From contig NZ_JAEQNE010000001.1 in NCBI RefSeq assembly GCF_016722785.1, forward strand, positions 62,001 through 126,000: a stretch of DNA of 64,000 bases. Reading direction: 5' to 3'. Below, piece by piece: positions 1 through 8,898 of this stretch; position 1 is the stretch's first letter, and each line of letters starts with the position of its first letter. The DNA comes from Ramlibacter monticola. GTDB lineage: Bacteria > Pseudomonadota > Gammaproteobacteria > Burkholderiales > Burkholderiaceae_C. A program made the translations under genes and the position numbers. Below the pieces are notes generated by a model that was not told where the DNA came from, did not search any database, and saw nothing but the letters and a program-made list of their open reading frames with translations.

Positions 1-132
1 CCGGGCTCCGACGGGTACGTCACCTACTACGCCAACTACCACTCCACGTACGCGCGGCCGTTCTGCGACGCGCAGGCGCGCGCTCATTTCAACCGGCTGC
101 TCGAGATCGGCACGCAGGCGACGCTGAAGTAA
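1..132 (+). CDS. 3' end of an unidentified protein (partial)
   Basis: An open frame enters from the left edge and stops at TAA 130-132, giving the last 43 residues of a protein. The tail is rich in tyrosine and ends in TQATLK. I recognise no family in so short a piece. The stop lies about 130 bp before the allophanate hydrolase start, with a promoter-like region between, so it is probably not part of the next operon. Confidence 0.5.
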   Translation, partial: PGSDGYVTYYANYHSTYARPFCDAQARAHFNRLLEIGTQATLK

Positions 133-213
133 GGCGACGCGGTTGCGGCCGGTGCGTCAAGACGCCGGCCTTTCGCCAGGGGGCGGCGGGTGCTCTTTTG
201 CGGTGCCGGGCCT

Positions 214-228
214 TGGCATGGCAAATGC
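214..228 (+). promoter_or_regulatory. Candidate sigma-54 (-24/-12) promoter of the allophanate/biuret cluster
   Basis: TGGCATGGCAAATGC matches the RpoN consensus (TGGCACG-N4-TTGC) at nearly all fixed positions. GG is at 215-216 and GC at 227-228, with the required 10 bp between them. The predicted transcription start falls near 239-240, just ahead of the first ATGs of the allophanate hydrolase. RpoN/NtrC control would suit a nitrogen-scavenging operon. No NtrC site was identified. Confidence 0.5.
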
Positions 229-237
229 GTCCGTGTC

Positions 238-247
238 TTGCATACAT
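238..247. promoter_or_regulatory. Candidate GntR-family operator at the predicted transcription start
   Basis: TTGCATACAT differs at two of ten positions from the TTGTATACAA-type palindrome bound by many FCD-class GntR regulators. It sits on the transcription start predicted from the sigma-54-like box, where a repressor would block transcription. The cluster ends with a GntR/FCD gene that could encode the repressor. The imperfect symmetry keeps this tentative. Confidence 0.25.
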
Positions 248-263
248 GATGGGATGCTCCCGG

Positions 264-1970
264 ATGGTGCAGACACCGCCCCCGCCCCGCACGGCAGAAG
301 ACGCCGCGTGGATCCTGCGCCTCGCGACGCCGATCTCCACGACGGCGCACGGCCCGCTCGCGGGTCTGCACTTCGCGGTCAAGGACAACATCGACGTCGC
401 AGGGCTGCCCACCACCGCGGCCTGCCCGGGCTTCGGCTACCGGGCCGACGAACACGCAATGGTGGTGCAGCGGCTGCTTGATGCCGGTGCATCCGTCGCC
501 GGCAAGACGAACATGGACCAGTTCGCCTGCGGACTCAACGGCACGCGCTCACCCTACGGTCCGGTGCCGAACGCGTTCGATGCCAGATATGTGTGCGGCG
601 GGTCCAGTTCAGGATCGGCGTGGACCGTCGCGCGCGGGCAGGTCGACTTCGCGCTCGGCACCGACACCGCCGGCTCGGGCCGGGTACCGGCCGGCCTCAA
701 CAACATCGTCGGACTGAAACCTTCGAAAGGCCTGGTCAGCGCGCGCGGCGTGCTGCCCGCCGCACAGAGCGTCGACTGCGTGTCGATCTTCGCGCCCACC
801 GTTGCGCTCGCCGCCCGCGTGCGGCACGCGGCCATGGGCCACGACTGCGCCGACCCGTACTCCCGCCGGCTGCGGCTGGAACGCTCGCCCTACCCGCAGC
901 GCTTCCGTTTCGGCGTGCCGGACGAACTGGTCTTCTTCGGCGACGAGCTCGCCCGGGCGGCCTTCGCCGACGCGGTCGCCCGCTTGCGCGAGCTGGGTGG
1001 CACGCCCGTGACGATCGACTACCGGCCCCTGCGCGAGGCGGCCTCGCTGCTGTACGACAGCGCGCTGGTGGCGGAGCGCTATGCGGCGGTGCGCGCCTTC
1101 TTCGACGGCCACGCGGACGAGGTCGTCGAGCCGGTGCGCGGCATCCTCGCCTCCGGGTCCGGGTATGCGGCGTGGGAACTCTGCGAGGCGCAGACACGCC
1201 TGCGCGCCCTCGCGCAGCGCGCAGACGCGATGTGGGAGCACATCGACCTGCTCGTCGTGCCGACCGCGCCGACGCACTACACCATCGCGCAGATGCACGC
1301 GGACCCCGTCGCGCTGAACCGCAATCTCGGGGCCTACACCAACTTCGTCAACCTGCTGGACTACGCGGCCCTGTCGGTTCCGAGCACCCTGCGCGCGGAT
1401 GGCCTGCCCTTCGGCATCACGCTGATCGGCCGGAGCGGCAGCGACCTGCAGCTCGCCGAGCTGGGCCAGCGCTACCACCACGCCACGGGGCTGCCGCAGG
1501 GGGCCACCGACCTGCCGCTGCCCGCGCCCGCTGCCATCCCGGGCCTGGCCGTCCCCGCCACCGTGAAGCTCGCCGTGGTCGGCGCGCATCTCTCGGGCAT
1601 GGCGCTGAACCCGCAGCTCACCGAGCGCGGCGCCCGCCTGCTGGCACGCACCGAGACCGCGCCCGACTACCGCCTGTTCGCCCTGCCCGGCACCACGCCG
1701 CCGAAACCGGGGCTGCTGCGCATCGACCCCGGCATGGGCCACCGCATCGCCGTCGAGGTGTGGGAGATGCCGATGGAGCAGTACGGGTCCTTCGTCGCGC
1801 TGGTGCCGCCGCCCCTGGCTATCGCCACGCTGCGCCTGGCCGACGGCAGCGCAGTGCAGGGCTTCGTGTGCGAAGCGTTCTCCATCCTCGACGCCCGCGA
1901 CATCTCGCATTTCGGTGGCTGGCGCGCCTATCTCGCTTTGCAGCGTTCGGACGCCGTGCCGGCCTTCTAG
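264..1970 (+). CDS. atzF: Allophanate hydrolase (AtzF type)
   Basis: Cytoplasmic amidase-signature enzyme that breaks allophanate (or the dicarboxyurea intermediate) down to ammonia and CO2. The catalytic triad is visible as K40 (FAVKDN), S114 (GGSSSGS) and the nucleophile S138 (DTAGSGR), with the family's 24-residue spacing between the serines. A C-terminal allophanate-hydrolase domain begins near residue 440 (VGAHLSGMALN) and runs to the end. I chose the ATG at 264, 568 residues; ATGs at 246 and 249 would add five or six. The N-terminus is short: the helix that normally precedes PLAGLHFAVK is reduced to about 30 residues. It heads a tightly packed cluster with AtzG/AtzE, a biuret hydrolase-like enzyme and an importer. 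Confidence 0.88.
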   Translation: MVQTPPPPRTAEDAAWILRLATPISTTAHGPLAGLHFAVKDNIDVAGLPTTAACPGFGYRADEHAMVVQRLLDAGASVAGKTNMDQFACGLNGTRSPYGPVPNAFDARYVCGGSSSGSAWTVARGQVDFALGTDTAGSGRVPAGLNNIVGLKPSKGLVSARGVLPAAQSVDCVSIFAPTVALAARVRHAAMGHDCADPYSRRLRLERSPYPQRFRFGVPDELVFFGDELARAAFADAVARLRELGGTPVTIDYRPLREAASLLYDSALVAERYAAVRAFFDGHADEVVEPVRGILASGSGYAAWELCEAQTRLRALAQRADAMWEHIDLLVVPTAPTHYTIAQMHADPVALNRNLGAYTNFVNLLDYAALSVPSTLRADGLPFGITLIGRSGSDLQLAELGQRYHHATGLPQGATDLPLPAPAAIPGLAVPATVKLAVVGAHLSGMALNPQLTERGARLLARTETAPDYRLFALPGTTPPKPGLLRIDPGMGHRIAVEVWEMPMEQYGSFVALVPPPLAIATLRLADGSAVQGFVCEAFSILDARDISHFGGWRAYLALQRSDAVPAF

Positions 1971-1984
1971 CCAGGAGAGCCCCC

Positions 1985-2194
1985 ATGGAAGAAACCGAAG
2001 TCCTCCAGTACGTGCAGGCAGCCGCCCTCGCGATGGGCCTGCACCTCGATCCGGCCCGTGCGCAGGCAGTCGCCCGGCATTTCGGCCGCACGTCCGCCCT
2101 GGCCCGCCTGCTGGAAACGGCACCGCTCGCCGCTGCCGACGAACTGGCCGAGATCTACCGGCCGGCGCCCTTCCCCGCGGAGGACGCGCCATGA
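1985..2194 (+). CDS. atzG: AtzG-like small subunit (DUF4089, HpxX-like)
   Basis: A 69-residue acidic helical protein of the DUF4089 / AtzG class, which forms a complex with the AtzE amidase and is needed for its activity in the cyanuric acid pathway. The residues MGLHLDPARAQAVARHF match the family pattern. A Shine-Dalgarno-like AGGAGAG at 1972-1978 precedes the ATG. Its TGA overlaps the ATG of the next gene by four bases (ATGA), typical of translational coupling between complex partners. In ureide clusters the same protein is called HpxX, so the exact substrate of the complex is not fixed by sequence. Confidence 0.8.
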   Translation: MEETEVLQYVQAAALAMGLHLDPARAQAVARHFGRTSALARLLETAPLAAADELAEIYRPAPFPAEDAP

Positions 2195-3597
2195 AGACGC
2201 TGGAAGTCCTGCGCACCATCGCCTCGGGCGAGCGCAGCGCCCGCGACGTATGCGAAGACGCGCTGGCGCGCATCGAGGCCAGCGACGCCTGCGTCAACGC
2301 CTTCACGGAACGCACCGCGGCCCGGGCCCGCGCCGAGGCCGATGCCGTCGACGCGCGCCGGGCCCGCGGCGAACTGCTGCCGCCGCTGGCGGGCCTGCCG
2401 TACGCGGTGAAGAACCTGTACGACATCGAAGGGCTCACGACGCTGGCCGGCTCGGTCATCAACCGCGACCAGCCGCCGGCCGCCGCCGATGCGGTGCTGG
2501 TGCAGCGACTGGCGGCCGCCGGGGCGGTGCTGCTGGGCGCGCTCAACATGGACGAATACGCCTACGGCTTCACGACCGAGAACACGCATTACGGTCCCAC
2601 CCGCAACCCGCACGATCCGGCACGCACCGCCGGCGGTTCGTCGGGCGGTTCGGGCGCGGCCATCGCGGCGGGACAGGTGCCGCTCGCGCTCGGCTCCGAC
2701 ACCAACGGATCGATCCGCGTGCCGGCCTCCCTGTGCGGCGTGTGGGGCCTGAAGCCCACCTTCGGGCGCCTCTCGCGGCGCGGCAGCTATCCCTTCGTCC
2801 ACAGCCTCGACCATCTCGGGCCGCTGGCCGACACCGTCGAAGGGCTGGCCCTGGCCTATGACGCGATGCAGGGCGGCGACCCGCTCGATCCCGGCTGCCA
2901 CGCGCTGCGCGTGCAAGCGGCGATGCCGACCCTTTCGCTCGGCATGATCGGCCTGCGGGTCGGCCTGTTGGGCGGCTACTTCCGCCTCAATGCGTCACCG
3001 GCGGCGCGTGCCGCTGCCGCGCTCGCGGCGCAGACGCTGGGGGCGAGCGACGAAGTCGAGTGGCCCGACGCCGCCCTCGGCCGTGCCGCCGCCTTCATCA
3101 TCACCGCCAGCGAGGCCGGCAGCCTGCACCTGCAGGACCTGCGCACGCGGGCGCAGGACTTCGAGCCCCTGGTGGTGGACCGTTTCATCTCCGGCCTCCT
3201 GCAGCCGGCCGACTGGTACCTGCGCGCCCAGCGCTTCCGTCGCGTCTATCGGGACCGCGTCAACGCCCTGTTCCGCGACTGGGACGTGCTGGTCGCCCCC
3301 GCCACGCCGGTGAGCGCGCCGGCGATCGGCACCGAGTGGCTGGATCTCAACGGCACGCGCCAGCCCGCCCGCCCCGCCATGGGCCTGCTCACGCAGCCGG
3401 TTTCCTTTGCCGGCTGCCCTGTGGCGGCCGCACCGCTGTGGCCCGAAGGCACCGGGGGGCTGCCGATCGGCGTGCAGCTGATCGCAGCGCCGTGGAGGGA
3501 GGACCTGTGCCTGCGCGCAGCCCGGGCGCTGCAGGACAGCGGGGTGGCGCATTTGCGCTCCCCCACCCCGGCCCTCCCCCAGCGGGGAAGGGAGTAA
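2191..3597 (+). CDS. atzE: AtzE-family amidohydrolase
   Basis: Amidase-signature enzyme of 468 residues. The triad is K74 (YAVKNLYD), S150 (GGSSGGSG) and S174 (SDTNGSIRVPA). In the cyanuric acid pathway AtzEG deaminates 1-carboxybiuret; the HpxY homologue acts in oxalurate breakdown. No cyanuric acid hydrolase lies in this window, so the true substrate is open. It overlaps atzG by four bases and is followed after three bases by the AtzH-like gene. The last 14 residues (LRSPTPALPQRGRE) and the stop codon come from a C-rich dispersed repeat at 3555-3597, so the native C-terminus has been replaced or extended. Confidence 0.85.
   Translation: MKTLEVLRTIASGERSARDVCEDALARIEASDACVNAFTERTAARARAEADAVDARRARGELLPPLAGLPYAVKNLYDIEGLTTLAGSVINRDQPPAAADAVLVQRLAAAGAVLLGALNMDEYAYGFTTENTHYGPTRNPHDPARTAGGSSGGSGAAIAAGQVPLALGSDTNGSIRVPASLCGVWGLKPTFGRLSRRGSYPFVHSLDHLGPLADTVEGLALAYDAMQGGDPLDPGCHALRVQAAMPTLSLGMIGLRVGLLGGYFRLNASPAARAAAALAAQTLGASDEVEWPDAALGRAAAFIITASEAGSLHLQDLRTRAQDFEPLVVDRFISGLLQPADWYLRAQRFRRVYRDRVNALFRDWDVLVAPATPVSAPAIGTEWLDLNGTRQPARPAMGLLTQPVSFAGCPVAAAPLWPEGTGGLPIGVQLIAAPWREDLCLRAARALQDSGVAHLRSPTPALPQRGRE
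3555..3597 (+). repeat. C-rich dispersed repeat forming the atzE 3' end
   Basis: GCGCTCCCCC and the following CCCCGGCCCTCCCCC, a short loop and GGGGAAGGGAGT form a potential stem-loop. The same core occurs at 56237-56283 inside hrpA, differing mainly in the loop. Here it encodes SPTPALPQRGRE and ends in the TAA that stops AtzE. Such repeats are normally intergenic. Confidence 0.7.
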
Positions 3598-3600
3598 GGC

Positions 3601-3984
3601 GTGGAGATCAACATCCCGGAAGTGGTCGCGGAGGTCGGCGCGCAGTTCGCGCGCTACGAGGCCGCGCTCACCGGCAACGACGTCGCCGTGCTCGACGAGC
3701 TGTTCTGGAACAGCCCGCACACCCTGCGCTACGGCGTCACCGAGAACCTATACGGCTACGACGCCATCGCGCAATTCCGCAGCGCCCGGTCCGCCCAGGG
3801 GCTCGCGCGCGAGCTGCTGCGGACCGTGATCACGAGCTACGGCCGCGATTTCGCCACCGCCCACACCGAGTTCCGCCGCGCCGGCAGCGACCGGACCGGC
3901 CGGCAGAGCCAGACCTGGATGCGCACGCCGCAAGGCTGGCGCGTCGTCGCGGCGCACGTGAGCCTGCTCGCGCCCCCCGCCTGA
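3601..3984 (+). CDS. AtzH/HpxZ-like protein (DUF3225, NTF2 fold)
   Basis: A 127-residue protein with a GTG start three bases after the AtzE stop. The pattern [29 protein letters not shown] and [18 protein letters not shown] is that of the DUF3225 / SnoaL-like NTF2 fold. It is called HpxZ in oxalurate clusters and AtzH near atzE. Family members accompany AtzE amidases; a role in turning over a carboxylated urea intermediate or assisting the amidase has been proposed for relatives. The position in a four-gene run with AtzF-AtzG-AtzE is the strongest support. Confidence 0.78.
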   Translation: MEINIPEVVAEVGAQFARYEAALTGNDVAVLDELFWNSPHTLRYGVTENLYGYDAIAQFRSARSAQGLARELLRTVITSYGRDFATAHTEFRRAGSDRTGRQSQTWMRTPQGWRVVAAHVSLLAPPA

Positions 3985-4026
3985 TCCTCGCAGTCGCCCG
4001 TGCCTCTTCCTTTCAAGGAGCTCTCC

Positions 4027-5133
4027 ATGAACCAGCGCTTCAACCGCCGCGACACGCTCAAGTCGCTCGCCGCCCTGTCCGCGTTCGGCGCCGCCCCGCT
4101 CGCCTTCGCGCAGAAGCCGCTCACCATCGGCGTGATCTACGTCGGCCCGCGCGACGACTACGGCTACAACCAGGCGCAGGCCGAGGCCGCCGCGGCGCTG
4201 AAGAAGATGGCCGGCATCAAGGTCGTCGAGGAAGAGAACGTGCCCGAGACCGTCGCCGTGCAGAAGACCATGGCCGGCATGATCGCGCAGGACGGCGCGA
4301 CCCTGCTGTTCCCGACCTCCTTCGGCTATTTCGACCCGCACGTGCTCGCGGTCGCGCCCAAGTTCGCCGACGTCCGCTTCGCCCACTGCGGCGGCCTCTG
4401 GGCCGAGGGCAAGCACCCGAAGAACGCGGCCAGCTACTTCGGCTACATCGACGAGTGCCAGTACCTCAACGGCGTGGTCGCCGGCCACATGACGAAGGGC
4501 AACAAGCTCGGGTTCATCGCCGCCAAGCCGATCCCGCAGGTGCTGCGCAACATCAACGCCTTCACGCTCGGCGCGCGCTCGGTCAAGCCGAACGTCACCA
4601 CGCAGGTGATCTTCACCGGCGACTGGGCGCTTCCGGTCAAGGAGGCCGAAGCCACCAACAGCCTGGCCGACCAGGGCGTGGACGTGTTCACCATGCACGT
4701 GGACGGACCGAAGGTGGTGGTCGAGACCGCGGCCAGGCGCGGCAAGATGGTCTGCGGCTACCACGCCAGCCAGGCGAAGCTGGCGCCGCAGGCCTATCTC
4801 ACCGGCGCGGAGTGGAACTGGATCACGGCCTATACCGCCTTTCTCGAGGCGGCACGCAGCGGCAAGCCGCACCCGAACTTCGTCCGCGGCGGGCTGAAGG
4901 AAGGCTTCGTCAAGATGTCGTCCTACGGCCCCGCCGTGACCGACGCGGCGAAGAAGCAGGCCGACACGATCAAGGCCCAGATGGTGGCGGGGAGCTTCGA
5001 CATCTTCAAGGGCCCCCTGAAGGACAACAAGGGCGCCACCGTGATCCCGGCGGGCACGACCCACAAGCAGCGCGACATCGAACTCGAGAAGATGAACTAC
5101 CTGGTCGAAGGCGTGATCGGCAACGCGGCGTAG
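4027..5133 (+). CDS. BMP-family ABC transporter substrate-binding protein
   Basis: Periplasmic ligand-binding protein of the BMP / PnrA-like class, 368 residues. The N-terminus carries a twin-arginine-like signal (RRDTLKSLAAL) cut after about PLAFA. The mature start KPLTIGVIYVGPRDDYGYNQ is typical of this class. GAGCTC before the ATG at 4027 provides a plausible ribosome site. It begins a complete importer: two permeases follow directly and the double ATPase lies downstream at 8895. BMP proteins usually bind nucleosides or similar heterocycles; here the neighbours suggest a ureide, biuret or related nitrogen compound, which is inference. Confidence 0.88.
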   Translation: MNQRFNRRDTLKSLAALSAFGAAPLAFAQKPLTIGVIYVGPRDDYGYNQAQAEAAAALKKMAGIKVVEEENVPETVAVQKTMAGMIAQDGATLLFPTSFGYFDPHVLAVAPKFADVRFAHCGGLWAEGKHPKNAASYFGYIDECQYLNGVVAGHMTKGNKLGFIAAKPIPQVLRNINAFTLGARSVKPNVTTQVIFTGDWALPVKEAEATNSLADQGVDVFTMHVDGPKVVVETAARRGKMVCGYHASQAKLAPQAYLTGAEWNWITAYTAFLEAARSGKPHPNFVRGGLKEGFVKMSSYGPAVTDAAKKQADTIKAQMVAGSFDIFKGPLKDNKGATVIPAGTTHKQRDIELEKMNYLVEGVIGNAA

Positions 5134-5152
5134 GCCCGGGGACCGGCCTGCC

Positions 5153-6247
5153 ATGCGCGCACTCTTCAGGGAAGCCCTGCTGCCCGTGGCCGCCATTGCC
5201 GCGGCGCTCGCGCTGTTCGGCGTGTTCGTGTCGTTCGCCGGCGCGAGTCCGGTGGAGGTCTGGCGGATCCTGTTCCAGGGCGCGTTCGGCGACTGGTTCT
5301 CCTGGCAGAACACGCTGCAGCGCGCCGCGCCGCTGATGCTCACCGCCCTGTGCGTCGCCATCCCGGCCCGCGCGGGGCTCACGGTGATCGGCGGCGAAGG
5401 CGCGCTGGTGCTGGGCGGGCTGGCCGCGGCGGCGCTGGCGCAGGCGCTGCCGCTCGCCGGCTGGCCCGGCAGCGTCGCGGTGTGCCTGGCCGGCGCGCTG
5501 GCCGGCGGCGCCTGGATCATGCTGGCCGGCTGGTTGCGCCAGTGGCGCGGGGTCAACGAGACCATCAGCAGCCTGCTGCTCGCATATGTGGCGATCGGCC
5601 TGTTCAAGCACCTCGTGGAGGGGCCGCTGCGCGATCCGTCCAGCCTGAACAAGCCGTCGACCCACGCCCTCGCCGAGAGCCTGCGCATCGGCGGCATCGC
5701 CGGGTCGGACGTGCACTGGGGGCTGGTGCTGGGCCTGCTGGCCTGCATCGCGGCCGCCCTCTGGCTGCGCTGGACACCTTCGGGCTTCTCGGTGCGGGTG
5801 GTGGGCGGCAACCTGCGCGCCGCCCAGCTCGTGGGACTGCCCGCGACCCGGCTGATCCTGCTGGCCTGCGCCTGCGGCGGCGCCGCGGCCGGCCTCGCGG
5901 GCGCGGTGGAAGTGGCGGCGGTGCACACCAGCGCCAACGCCTCGCTCATCGCAGGCTACGGTTACGCGGGCATCCTGGTGTCCTTCATTGCGCGCCACCA
6001 CCCGCTGGCCGTCGTGCCGGTGGCGATCCTGTTCGGCGGCTTCGCCGCGGCGGGCAGCCTGCTGCAGCGGCGGCTCGGGCTGCCGGACGCCTCGGTGCTC
6101 GTGCTGCAAGGCATCGCCTTCGTGCTGATCCTGGCCAGCGAGGCGCTGCGCGGGACGGACTGGAAGGCGCTGCTGGCGCGCCTGTGGCGCTTCGGCCCGT
6201 CCGAGCCGCTGACGCTGCTGGTGGCCGAAACGAAGGAAACCCAATGA
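5153..6247 (+). CDS. ABC transporter permease (BMP/ribose type), subunit 1
   Basis: Integral inner-membrane protein of 364 residues with many hydrophobic segments and the family-typical stretch TVIGGEGALVLGGL, plus RVVGGNLRAAQLVGL in the coupling region. It belongs to the branched-chain/ribose-type permease fold used with BMP binding proteins (YufP-like). It starts 19 bases after the binding protein and overlaps the second permease by four bases, so the two permeases are translationally coupled and form the transmembrane heterodimer. Confidence 0.88.
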   Translation: MRALFREALLPVAAIAAALALFGVFVSFAGASPVEVWRILFQGAFGDWFSWQNTLQRAAPLMLTALCVAIPARAGLTVIGGEGALVLGGLAAAALAQALPLAGWPGSVAVCLAGALAGGAWIMLAGWLRQWRGVNETISSLLLAYVAIGLFKHLVEGPLRDPSSLNKPSTHALAESLRIGGIAGSDVHWGLVLGLLACIAAALWLRWTPSGFSVRVVGGNLRAAQLVGLPATRLILLACACGGAAAGLAGAVEVAAVHTSANASLIAGYGYAGILVSFIARHHPLAVVPVAILFGGFAAAGSLLQRRLGLPDASVLVLQGIAFVLILASEALRGTDWKALLARLWRFGPSEPLTLLVAETKETQ

Positions 6248-7164
6248 ACGCGGACCAGCTGCAGGGCCTCACGGCGGCCATCCTCGGCGGCGCCCTGCGG
6301 GTGGGCGCGCCCTTCCTCTTCGTCAGCCTGGGCGAATGCATCACCGAGAAGGCCGGCCGCATCAACCTGGGGCTGGAAGGCGTACTGGTGCTGTCGGCGA
6401 TGGCGGCCTTCGGCGGCGCCTACCTGAGCGGGTCGGTGTGGACGGGCGTCCTGGTGGCGATGCTCGCGGGGGCCGCGCTCGCCGCCCTGCACGGCCTGCT
6501 CTGCTCGCTGCCGCGCGTGAACGACGTCGCCACCGGCATCGCCCTGATGCTGCTCGGGACGGGGCTGGCCTTCTACCTGGGCAAGCCGCTGATCCAGCCG
6601 CAGGCGCCGCAGCTGCCGCCGATCGAATTGGGCACCTGGAGCAGCACACCGGCCGTGCGCGCCGCCTTGCAGATCAATCCGCTGGTGCCGCTCGGCGTGC
6701 TGCTGGCGGGCGCGCTCTGGTGGGGCTTCGCCAACACGCGCGCCGGCCTGCTGGTGCGCATGGCGGGCGACTCGGCCGACGCGGCGCGCGCGCTCGGCTA
6801 CCCGGTGCCGGCCATCCGCATCGCGGCCACCGCGGCGGGCGGCCTGGTCGCCGGCCTGGGAGGCGCCTGCCTGACGCTGTTCTATCCGGGCAGCTGGAAC
6901 GAAGGCATCTCCAGCGGCCAGGGGCTGATCGCGGTGGCGCTGGTGATCTTCGCCCGCTGGAGTCCCCTGCGCTGCGTCGGCGCGGCACTCCTGTTCGGCG
7001 GCGCCGGCGCCCTCGGACCGGCCCTGCAGTCGATCGGCATCGGCTGGGGCTATCACCTCTTCAACATCGTGCCCTATGTGCTGACGCTGCTGATCCTGGT
7101 CCTGAGCTGCCGGCCGGGCCGGCTGGCGGCCGGCAGCCCGGGCGAACTTTCCTCGGCGAGGTAG
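6244..7164 (+). CDS. ABC transporter permease (BMP/ribose type), subunit 2
   Basis: Second permease, 306 residues, YufQ-like, with the hallmark GRINLGLEGVLVLSA near residue 40 and a coupling-helix region LLVRMAGDSADAARALGY. The ATGA at 6244 overlaps the end of the first permease. It stops three bases before the formamidase start. With the binding protein (4027) and the ATPase (8895) it completes one importer. Confidence 0.88.
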   Translation: MNADQLQGLTAAILGGALRVGAPFLFVSLGECITEKAGRINLGLEGVLVLSAMAAFGGAYLSGSVWTGVLVAMLAGAALAALHGLLCSLPRVNDVATGIALMLLGTGLAFYLGKPLIQPQAPQLPPIELGTWSSTPAVRAALQINPLVPLGVLLAGALWWGFANTRAGLLVRMAGDSADAARALGYPVPAIRIAATAAGGLVAGLGGACLTLFYPGSWNEGISSGQGLIAVALVIFARWSPLRCVGAALLFGGAGALGPALQSIGIGWGYHLFNIVPYVLTLLILVLSCRPGRLAAGSPGELSSAR

Positions 7165-7167
7165 GCA

Positions 7168-8211
7168 ATGAGCGGACTGGGCGGACTGAACAAGGCGAAG
7201 AACGGCGTGGTCCTGGGACTGGTGCAGCTGCAGCTGCCGGGGGTCGCCACCAAGGCGGGCCTGGCGGCGCAGGCGGCGCGCATCTGCGAGCTGGTCGGCA
7301 AGGCACGACGCAACCTGCCCACCATGGACCTGGTCGTGTTCCCCGAGTACTCGCTGCACGGGCTCTCCATGGACACCAGCGCGGAAATCATGTGCACGCT
7401 GGACGGCCCGGAGGTCGCGGCGTTCCGCGAGGCCTGCCGCGAGAACCGCATCTGGGGCTGCTTCTCCATCATGGAGGCGAACCCCGCAGGCAACCCGTAC
7501 AACAGCGGCCTCGTCATCGACGACACCGGAGCGATCAAGCTGTACTACCGCAAGCTGCATCCATGGGTGCCGGTGGAACCCTGGGAGCCGGGCAACCTGG
7601 GCGTGCCGGTCTGCGAAGGGCCGAACGGCAGCAAGCTCGCGCTGATCATCTGCCACGACGGCATGTTCCCGGAGATGGCGCGCGAGGCGGCGTACAAGGG
7701 CGCCGAGATCATCCTGCGCGCCGCCGGCTACACCGCGCCGATCCGCCACGCCTGGAGGATCAGCAACCAGGCCAACGCCTTCGGCAACCTCGCGTACACG
7801 GCCAGCGTGTGCATGTGCGGCAGCGACGGCACCTTCGACAGCATGGGCGAAGGCATGTTCTGCAACTTCGACGGCACCGTGCTGGTGGAAGGCGGCGGCC
7901 GCGCGGACGAGATCATCACCTGCGAGCTGCGGCCCGACCTGGTGCGCGAGGCGCGCAGCGGCTGGGGCGTGGAGAACAACCTCTACCAGCTGTACCACCG
8001 CGGCTACGTCGCGGTGCAGGGCGGCGCCCAGGACTGCCCCTACACCTACATGCACGACATGGCGGCGGGGCGCTACCGGCTGCCCTGGAAGGTGGAGGTC
8101 ACGGACGGGACGTCCTGCGGCTTCGCGCCGCCGACGCGCGCCTATGCCGGGCCGCAGCGGAATCCGGTGATGGAGGTCGAGGCCCCCGTTGCGCTGAAGA
8201 AGGTGGCCTGA
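7168..8211 (+). CDS. amiF: Formamidase (AmiF type)
   Basis: Cytoplasmic nitrilase-superfamily enzyme of 347 residues that hydrolyses formamide to formate and ammonia. The Glu-Lys-Cys triad is visible at E60 (FPEYS), K129 (YYRKLHP) and C162 (IICHDG). Length, spacing and the long shared stretches (RISNQANAFGNL, CMCGSDGTFDSMGEG, GVENNLYQLYHRGYVAV, DCPYTYMHDM) point to formamidase rather than a general aliphatic amidase. It lies between the permeases and the biuret hydrolase-like gene, which it abuts without a gap, so it adds another ammonia-releasing step to the operon. Confidence 0.85.
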   Translation: MSGLGGLNKAKNGVVLGLVQLQLPGVATKAGLAAQAARICELVGKARRNLPTMDLVVFPEYSLHGLSMDTSAEIMCTLDGPEVAAFREACRENRIWGCFSIMEANPAGNPYNSGLVIDDTGAIKLYYRKLHPWVPVEPWEPGNLGVPVCEGPNGSKLALIICHDGMFPEMAREAAYKGAEIILRAAGYTAPIRHAWRISNQANAFGNLAYTASVCMCGSDGTFDSMGEGMFCNFDGTVLVEGGGRADEIITCELRPDLVREARSGWGVENNLYQLYHRGYVAVQGGAQDCPYTYMHDMAAGRYRLPWKVEVTDGTSCGFAPPTRAYAGPQRNPVMEVEAPVALKKVA

Positions 8212-8898
8212 ATGGAACGCTTCATCGACGCCAACCCCTATCCCTGGCCCTTCAACGGCGACCTCAGGGCTGCCAACACTGCCCTGCTCGTGATCGACAT
8301 GCAGACGGACTTCTGCGGGCCCGGCGGCTACGTGGACAAGATGGGCTACGACATCTCGCTCACGCGCGCGCCGATCGCGCCGCTGCGCAAGCTGATGGCC
8401 GCCATGCGCGCGCGGGGCCACCCCGTGCTGCACACGCGCGAGGGCCATCGCGCCGACCTGTCGGACCTGCCGGCCAACAAGCGCTGGCGCTCGCGCCGCA
8501 GCGGCACCGACGGCGTCGGCATCGGCGATCCCGGCCCCTGCGGCCGCATCCTGGTGCGCGGCGAGCCCGGCTGGCAGATCATTCCCGAGCTCGCGCCCCT
8601 GCCCGGCGAGACGGTGATCGACAAGCCGGGCAAGGGCTGCTTCTACGCCACCGACCTCGAACTGATCCTGCACACGCGCGGCATCCGCAACCTGGTGCTC
8701 GCCGGCATCACCACCGACGTCTGTGTGCACACGACCCTGCGCGAAGCCAACGACCGCGGCTTCGAATGCCTGCTGCTGTCCGACTGCACGGCCGCCACCG
8801 ACCGCGGCAACCACGAGGCGGCGCTGAAGATGATCACGATGCAGGGCGGCGTGTTCGGCGTCCACGCCCCGTCGGCGGCCGTGCTGGAGGCGCTGTGA
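8212..8898 (+). CDS. biuH: Biuret amidohydrolase-like cysteine hydrolase
   Basis: Isochorismatase-like cysteine hydrolase of 228 residues. The expected Asp-Lys-Cys triad is D29 (VIDMQTDF), K138 (IDKPGKG) and C171 (TTDVCV). The N-terminus [16 protein letters not shown] and the segments [12 protein letters not shown]-like and [17 protein letters not shown] closely follow my recollection of rhizobial BiuH, which converts biuret to allophanate and ammonia. Its product would feed AtzF in the same operon. RutB (ureidoacrylate hydrolase) is the main alternative, but no other rut gene is present. Confidence 0.78.
   Translation: MERFIDANPYPWPFNGDLRAANTALLVIDMQTDFCGPGGYVDKMGYDISLTRAPIAPLRKLMAAMRARGHPVLHTREGHRADLSDLPANKRWRSRRSGTDGVGIGDPGPCGRILVRGEPGWQIIPELAPLPGETVIDKPGKGCFYATDLELILHTRGIRNLVLAGITTDVCVHTTLREANDRGFECLLLSDCTAATDRGNHEAALKMITMQGGVFGVHAPSAAVLEAL

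Noticed and set aside
198-263. Upstream start of allophanate hydrolase at 198
   Set aside because: The added residues overlap the sigma-54-like promoter and predicted transcription start and show no family similarity.
609-2549. Long minus-strand open frame across atzF/atzG
   Set aside because: Typical antisense shadow in very GC-rich DNA; the plus strand encodes clear amidase motifs.
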